From: Oscillospiraceae bacterium
Lineage (GTDB): Bacteria; Bacillota; Clostridia; Oscillospirales; Oscillospiraceae
Reading direction: 5' to 3'
DNA: 7,664 bases
Assembly (NCBI GenBank): GCA_017538775.1
Contig: JAFYIF010000107.1
Coordinates: 1 to 7,664 of the forward strand
Numbering within the stretch: the first letter of the stretch is position 1; every line of letters starts with the position of its first letter. A model generated the notes under the pieces. That model saw only the letters and a program-made list of their open reading frames with translations. It ran no database searches and was not told where the DNA came from. The translations under genes were made by a program, and so were the position numbers. Shown here piece after piece: positions 1-5,100 of this stretch.

Positions 1-1296
1 ATCCACCGCCACGGCCTTTTCTGCCCGGTAGCCCAGCTGCGCGAAGCGTTTCAGGTCCCGGGCCTGGGTGGCTACGTCGCAGGAGACGTAGACCACCCGC
101 GCCGGGGCCATGTCGGCGACGGCGCGGATGACGGTTTCGCTGAGGCCTTTGCGGGGCGGGTCCAGGACCACGGCGTCCGGGCGCTCGCCGCGGCGGAGGA
201 GGGTCTCCGCCGCCGCGCCCGCGTCGGCGCAGAGGAACTCCACGTTTTCGATGCCGTTGCGCTTTGCGTTCTCCCGCGCGTTTTCCACCGCTTCGGGGAC
301 GATCTCCGCGCCGACGACCCGCTCCGCGCCCCGGGCCAGGCGGAGGCTGATGGTGCCCGCGCCGCAGTAGAGGTCCAGCACCAGGCCCCGGCCCTCCGGG
401 GCGGCGCAGGCCACGGCCCGGTCGTAGAGCCGCTCGGCCTGGGCGGGGTTGACCTGGTAAAAGCTCCGGGGAGAGAGGGCGAAGCGGCTGCCGCAGAGGG
501 TGTCGGAGAGGGTGTCCGCACCCCAGAGGGTGTAGAAGTCCCCGGCCAGCACCGTGTTGCCGGGGCTGCGGTTCACGTTCAAAATGACGCCCACGGTCTC
601 CGGGCAGGCGCTCCGGACGGCGTCCACCAGCTCCGGCGTTTTCGCCCCGAAGCCCCCGGCGGCCACCACCGTCACCTGCAAGGCCCCGTCGCTCCGGGCG
701 CTGCGGGTGAAGATGTGGCGCAGCAGGCCCCGGCCCGTGGCCTCGTCGTAGGCGGAAAAGCCCTTGGCCCTTGCAAACTCGCAGACCGCCCGGGCGGCCC
801 GGTCGGCGGCCTCGGTCTGGATGCGGCAGCGCTCCACCGGGATCACGTCATGGCTGCGGGGGCGATAGAAGCCGGGGCGCAGGTCGGGCGTGACGGCGTA
901 GACCGCCTTGTTCCGGTAGCCCTCCGGCTCCGCCGCGCCCAAAATCTCCGTGGCTTCCAGCTCCAGGCCGCCGATCCGGCGGTAGGCCGCGTTCACCCGC
1001 TCCAGCTTCATGCGCAGCTCGGCTTCATAGCGCAGATGCCGCAGGGCGCAGCCGCCGCAGCGGGGATAGGCCGGGCAGTCCGGGGCCATGCGGTCCGGGG
1101 AGGCCTGCAGCAGGGCCTCTCCCCTGCCGTAGACCGCCGAGGCGCCGACTTTGACCACGCGCACGCGCCAGCGCTCCCCGGGGATCGCGCCGGGGACGAA
1201 CACCGCCCGGCCCCCGATCCGGGCCACGCCCGCCCCGTCGTGGCTCCAGCCCGCGATTTCACAGTCGTAAATCTGATTTTTTTCCAAAGTATCCAT
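1..1296 (-). CDS. rlmD: 23S rRNA (uracil-C5)-methyltransferase, RlmD/RumA family (3' end cut by window edge)
   Basis: Transfers a methyl group from S-adenosylmethionine to C5 of a uridine in 23S rRNA (U1939 in E. coli numbering for RlmD; some Firmicute members also modify U747). It acts in the cytoplasm during ribosome assembly. The reading frame is open for 432 codons from ATG at 1296 to base 1. An N-terminal TRAM-like domain (about residues 5-65) precedes the [4Fe-4S] cysteines C74, C80, C83 and C157 (Cx5CxxC plus a distant Cys). Then come the SFYQVN motif, the SAM-binding DLYCGAGT (308-315), DPPRKG (379-384) and the catalytic nucleophile C406 in VSCD. The family's C-terminal general-base Glu and roughly the last 10-25 residues lie beyond the edge. 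ATG 1296 is chosen because the TRAM domain begins directly after it; TTG at residue 4 is a weaker alternative. No Shine-Dalgarno sequence precedes it. The gene is divergent from the ferritin. Family assignment is firm; the exact target uridine is not determinable. Confidence 0.95.
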   Translation of the reverse strand, partial: MDTLEKNQIYDCEIAGWSHDGAGVARIGGRAVFVPGAIPGERWRVRVVKVGASAVYGRGEALLQASPDRMAPDCPAYPRCGGCALRHLRYEAELRMKLERVNAAYRRIGGLELEATEILGAAEPEGYRNKAVYAVTPDLRPGFYRPRSHDVIPVERCRIQTEAADRAARAVCEFARAKGFSAYDEATGRGLLRHIFTRSARSDGALQVTVVAAGGFGAKTPELVDAVRSACPETVGVILNVNRSPGNTVLAGDFYTLWGADTLSDTLCGSRFALSPRSFYQVNPAQAERLYDRAVACAAPEGRGLVLDLYCGAGTISLRLARGAERVVGAEIVPEAVENARENAKRNGIENVEFLCADAGAAAETLLRRGERPDAVVLDPPRKGLSETVIRAVADMAPARVVYVSCDVATQARDLKRFAQLGYRAEKAVAVD

Positions 1297-1302
1297 GGGG
1301 CC

Positions 1303-1331
1303 ATTGTAGCACAGCGCGCCCGGCTTGACAA
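1303..1331 (-). promoter_or_regulatory. Sigma-A promoter of the rRNA methyltransferase gene (leaderless)
   Basis: Read on the minus strand: -35 TTGTCA (1331-1326), a 17-bp spacer, and -10 TACAAT (1308-1303) preceded by TGC, an extended -10 (TGn) element. Only six bases, GGCCCC, separate the -10 from the ATG at 1296, so a start point about 7 bases past the -10 falls on or next to the A of the start codon. This predicts a leaderless mRNA. Its -35 is the complement of the ferritin promoter's -35, shifted by one base. Confidence 0.8.
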
Positions 1332-1353
1332 GCGGCGCGGCATCGGCTATCAT
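1325..1353 (+). promoter_or_regulatory. Sigma-A promoter of the ferritin gene
   Basis: Consensus -35 TTGACA (1325-1330), a 17-bp spacer and -10 TATCAT (1348-1353). Transcription should start near 1360, giving a leader of about 33 nt that carries a strong ribosome binding site. The -35 overlaps that of the opposite-facing methyltransferase promoter almost completely. No Fur- or PerR-like palindrome was recognised by eye. Confidence 0.8.
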
Positions 1354-1380
1354 GGCCTCATCCGAATCTTTGCACACAAA

Positions 1381-1386
1381 AGGAGG
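1381..1386 (+). promoter_or_regulatory. Ribosome binding site of the ferritin gene
   Basis: AGGAGG, six bases before the ATG at 1393, is a near-perfect anti-16S match at good spacing. It fixes this start within a longer open frame that runs upstream and overlaps the methyltransferase gene on the other strand. Confidence 0.9.
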
Positions 1387-1392
1387 AACGCC

Positions 1393-1902
1393 ATGAACGC
1401 CACTGTCAGCAAGCTCATCAACCAGCAGATCAACAAAGAGTTCTACTCCGCCTACCTCTATCTCGACTTCGCCAACTACTACGACGCCGCCGGGCTGGAC
1501 GGCTTTTCCAACTGGTTCCGGGTCCAGGCCCAGGAGGAGCGGGACCACGCGATGCTGTTTTACACCTACCTCCAGAACAACGGCGAGCCCGTGACCTTTG
1601 AGGCCATCGACAAGCCGGCGTGGACCCCGGGCGACCGGGCCACGCCGCTGCATCAGGCCCTGGAGCACGAGAAGTACGTCACCAGCCTGATCAACGACAT
1701 CTACGCCGCCGCGTTTGAGGCCCACGACTTCCGCACCATGCAGGTGCTGGACTGGTTCGTGAAGGAGCAGGGCGAGGAGGAGAAGAACGCCTCCGACCTC
1801 ATCACCAAGATGGAACTCTTCGGCGGGGACAGCAAGGGGCTGTATATGCTGAATAGCGAGCTGAAAGCCCGGGTCTATTCCGCTCCCAGCCTGGTGCTGT
1901 AA
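1393..1902 (+). CDS. ftnA: Bacterial non-heme ferritin (FtnA-like iron storage protein)
   Basis: Stores iron: 24 four-helix subunits form a cytosolic shell, oxidise Fe(II) at a ferroxidase centre and hold it as a ferric mineral. The 169-residue product has the usual bacterial ferritin length. Ferroxidase ligands are present one position before their E. coli FtnA counterparts: E16, E49, H52, E93, Q126 and E129, in the motifs NKEFYSAYLY, AQEERDHA, LEHEKYV and KEQGEEEKNA. Y23 matches the conserved tyrosine near the di-iron site. H128 of the E. coli EQHEEE motif is Gly here, outside the core ligand set. There is no Met haem ligand context typical of bacterioferritin, and the length and C-terminal helix exclude Dps and rubrerythrin. 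The start is set by AGGAGG at 1381-1386. The gene is monocistronic, with its own promoter and terminator. It is divergent from a methyltransferase that itself needs an iron-sulfur cluster. Confidence 0.96.
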   Translation: MNATVSKLINQQINKEFYSAYLYLDFANYYDAAGLDGFSNWFRVQAQEERDHAMLFYTYLQNNGEPVTFEAIDKPAWTPGDRATPLHQALEHEKYVTSLINDIYAAAFEAHDFRTMQVLDWFVKEQGEEEKNASDLITKMELFGGDSKGLYMLNSELKARVYSAPSLVL

Positions 1903-1937
1903 GGGGCGGCGAACCCGGACCAAGCACCGAACATGCG

Positions 1938-2005
1938 GAAGGGGCAAGCGCCCGTTCCCTGCATCCGATTGTGCAGGGAGGGGAGCTTGCCCCTTCTCTT
2001 TTTTT
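1938..2005 (+). terminator. Rho-independent terminator of the ferritin gene
   Basis: A 12-bp outer stem, GAAGGGGCAAGC (1938-1949) with GCTTGCCCCTTC (1985-1996), encloses a second stem, TCCCTGCA (1956-1963) with TGCAGGGA (1972-1979), around an 8-base loop. TCTTTTTTT (1997-2005) follows. Read from the minus strand the hairpin is preceded by A's and not followed by T's. It is therefore a proper terminator only for the ferritin, though it could protect the 3' end of the converging surface-protein mRNA. Confidence 0.9.
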
Positions 2006-2011
2006 CGCGTT

Positions 2012-2131
2012 TTATTGCGGTGCGCGTCTGCGTCTGCCGCGCAGGACCAGGCCGCCCGCCGCGCCGCCCCAGAGCAGGAGCAGGCCCAGGCCGGTCCACC
2101 GGGCAGCGCCGTAGCCGCCGGTGGCGGGTAG
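2012..2131 (-). other. LPXTG sorting signal and membrane anchor
   Basis: Encodes LPATGG (from residue 1783), then a hydrophobic stretch GLGLLLLWGGAAGGLVL and the positively charged tail RGRRRR. This is the complete tripartite signal cut between Thr and Gly by sortase. Its presence shows that the long frame is intact to its end and that the host is Gram-positive. Confidence 0.95.
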
Positions 2132-5100
2132 CGTGCTCTTGGGCAGGTTGGCGATGGGCACGACGAAGACAAGCGCCGCCGCGATCTGCGCCGGTGTGGG
2201 GTTGTCCGCCGTCTTCAGCCAACTGGTGTCCACCGTGACCGCGATGGGCGCGACCAGCTTCTGGTAATCCACGGGGGCCTCGGTCTCCAGCAGGTAGTAG
2301 AGGCCGTCGGGGAGGTCGGTGAACTCCGCGTGGCCGTCCGCGTCGGTGGTGACGGTCAGCGCCAGCTCCGGCTCCGGCCGGAACTGCGGTTTTTCATCAT
2401 CCGGGCCGCGGCTGTAGTACAGGGGCGTCTCGGCGCTGAGGCTTTCGTCCTCGTCCAGCTCCTTCTGGGTGGGATAGCGGTAGAGCACGAAGGACGCGCC
2501 GGAGAGCTTCTGGCTTCTCTCGCCGGTCTCGAACTTGTCGATGACGATGCGGGCTGGCTCGAACTCGCCCATTTTGTTGCGGACGACCAGGCGGTTCGCG
2601 CTGGCCACCGCCTGATAGCCGCCGTCGGCCAGTTCCTCAACGGGTACAAAGCTGCCCGTCTCGGTGTCCTGGGCACTGCCGACCATTCCATCCAGTGCGT
2701 AGCCCGCGGGAATTTCCAGCTCCTCCACCGAATAGCAGGTTCCCTCCGGCACGTCGGGGAACAGGATCATATCCCCGGCTCCGATGATGAAGGTTCCCCT
2801 GACCGCGCCGTCTTTGAATACCAGATAGTTCTCGCTGTCCGGTGTGATGTTGTTCCCGTCCCGATCCAGCACATAGTAGCGAACGATGTGGGAGCTGTCG
2901 GGTTCTGAACCGTCCAGCAGCGGGAAATCGCTGACATCGCCGTTCGGGGCGGTCAGGGTCACATTCAGCTTAAATCCGGGCTGTTCCGTCTGTGCATCCG
3001 GCTGGACGGGATTGCCTTTGTCGTCCACCACCTGCTTGGTGATGTAGATGCCTTTCATCCAGTTCTTTGCCAGGAGCGGCCGCACCAACTGCCCGTCATC
3101 GGTGTAGGCGTAACTGTCTCCGTCTGCGACCCGATGCGCGTTGACCGGCACACCGTCCACCAGGATGGGATAGAACACATCCTTTTCCAGCTGGTACTGA
3201 TAGCTGCTCGCATCCGTCCCTTCCGTGAACTCCATCCCATCTTCCGTGAAGTAGTAGCCGTAGCCCTCGTTCAGCAGGACGTATGGCTTGCCGTTGAAGG
3301 TGACGGCTTTGCCCCAGTCTTCGGTCTCCTCCGTCCTTTTTACCATCATGCCGGGGGAGATGGAGAAGTCCGCGCTGAGCCAGCCGCCCGCCTCCGTCAG
3401 CACGATCGGTCCGATGTAGTCATTTTCGTCCTGCCAGAGTTTCAGGGTCAGGGACTTGATATCGCTGTGTTCCGTTCCGCCGTCCAGCCAGACCTTTCGG
3501 GCCTTGACGGGCCATGGCTCCACATCCACGGGGTCGGGATTGGCGATCGGCGTCTGCTTCGGGTCTCCGATTCTCCACTCCGGCGGCTCCTCGCCGTCCT
3601 TGGACATGAGCAGGGGAGTATAGCCCACGTCGGCCACCGTGTTGGTGGACAGCTTCCACGTCCCGTCCTCCCGCTCCAGCCCCGGGAGTTCCCCCGCAAC
3701 GCCGTTCATCGCTCCGGCGACGGTGTCAAAGGTCTCCTGGTTCGGCCAGACCGGGAAGCTGACGGTGTAGGTCGCTCCGTCCAGCAGGCGGTAGGCGTCG
3801 GACGGGGCGGCGGTCTGGATGTCCCAGCTGAGCTTGCGCTCATCGCTGTCATAGCTGGCCGGATGGAACAGCAGGGCTTCCTCCAGGTTCTTCGTCTCGT
3901 CGGAGGCGCTCAGATACTTTTTTCCTCCGTCGGTATCCCGGAAGAAGCGGAGCCATATTTTCCCCCCCCCGTCCGTGACCTCCTCGCCGGTATATTTCCT
4001 GGGTTCCGACTCGTTTTTGACGGGCCGCTCGATGCGGTAAGAGAAAGCCGGAACCGCCCCCTCCGTCAATTCGCCGGCCAGCGCCGTGCCTGCGGTCAGG
4101 CCGTCGCGCAGACTCACATCCTGATAGAAGAACTTCCGCAGCACGAAGCGCGCAGCGGCGATCAGCTCACCGGCGACGCTCTCCCCATCCTCGGGGTCCG
4201 TCTGGTAATAGGTGCCCAGCGGCAGGGTTTCCGCGGCGAGGCTGTAATATTTGCCATTCGCGTAGACCCCGCCGGCCTGGGCCTGGGCCGCCAGCAGCTT
4301 CATCCGTTCGAGGCCTTCCGCATCGTTAACTTCTATGTTACCCTCGGTGTAGTCGCCGCGGACGTAGAGGGAGATGAAGTTCGCGTTGGCGCTCACCAGC
4401 AGACTCGCCAGCTCCAGCGAATGCTTCAGGCCCGGATCATTCTCTTTGGCTTCGTATGTTGCCTCGTCCTCCGAATATCCCCTGCCGCCCGCGAACTCGC
4501 TGAGGCTGGGCGTCACGGACAAATACTCGTTCTCATTCGTCAAACGCGTATTCGGCTCACCGTCGGAGACGAAGATGAGGTACTTGTCTCTGTACGGGGT
4601 CGCAGCCCCTTGCTCTTCCTGATCATCGATCTGCCGCAGGACCTCGGCCCCGAGCTTCAGTCCGGCCTCCCAGTTGGTTGAGTCGCCGATCGGGCAGTCT
4701 CCCGTGGTCCAGTTATATGCTTTGTTGATCAGATCCCGGTATCCCGCGCTGTTTTCCTCGGTATAGGTGACGAAGTCCGTCCAGGCGCCCTTCGCGAACA
4801 GGACCACATGGATCGGCACGCCTTTTTGCATCAGCATCTCGCCGATCTCCAGCAGCGCGTCGCGCTCCGCTTCCGCGGCGCCTTTCTGGTCCAGGCTTTT
4901 CGTCACGTCCACCACCAGCACCACCTCCGCGCTGCCATCGCGGAAGCTGTCGTCCCGGGTGTCGGCGGTCACGCTGAGGGACAGATCATAGGTCCCGTCG
5001 CCGCGGGAGAGAAGGGTCTTTTTCGCAGTGGGCGGATCGGCGCTGAGCTCCGGCTGCGGCTCCCCGCCCTGCGGCGGGTTGTCAGCATAGGTGTAAAAGG

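Noticed and set aside
715..1392. In-frame plus-strand extension of the ferritin by about 226 codons upstream of 1393
   Set aside because: It lies antisense to the methyltransferase, has no ferritin homology, and the AGGAGG and promoter both point to the ATG at 1393.
1903..2011. Bidirectional terminator serving both converging genes
   Set aside because: The T-tract is only on the ferritin side; read from the surface gene, no T-run follows the hairpin.
3134..4681. 515-codon plus-strand open frame
   Set aside because: It lies entirely antisense to the surface-protein gene, whose frame has vWA and Cna_B motifs. The plus-strand translation shows no recognisable motif and reflects high GC.
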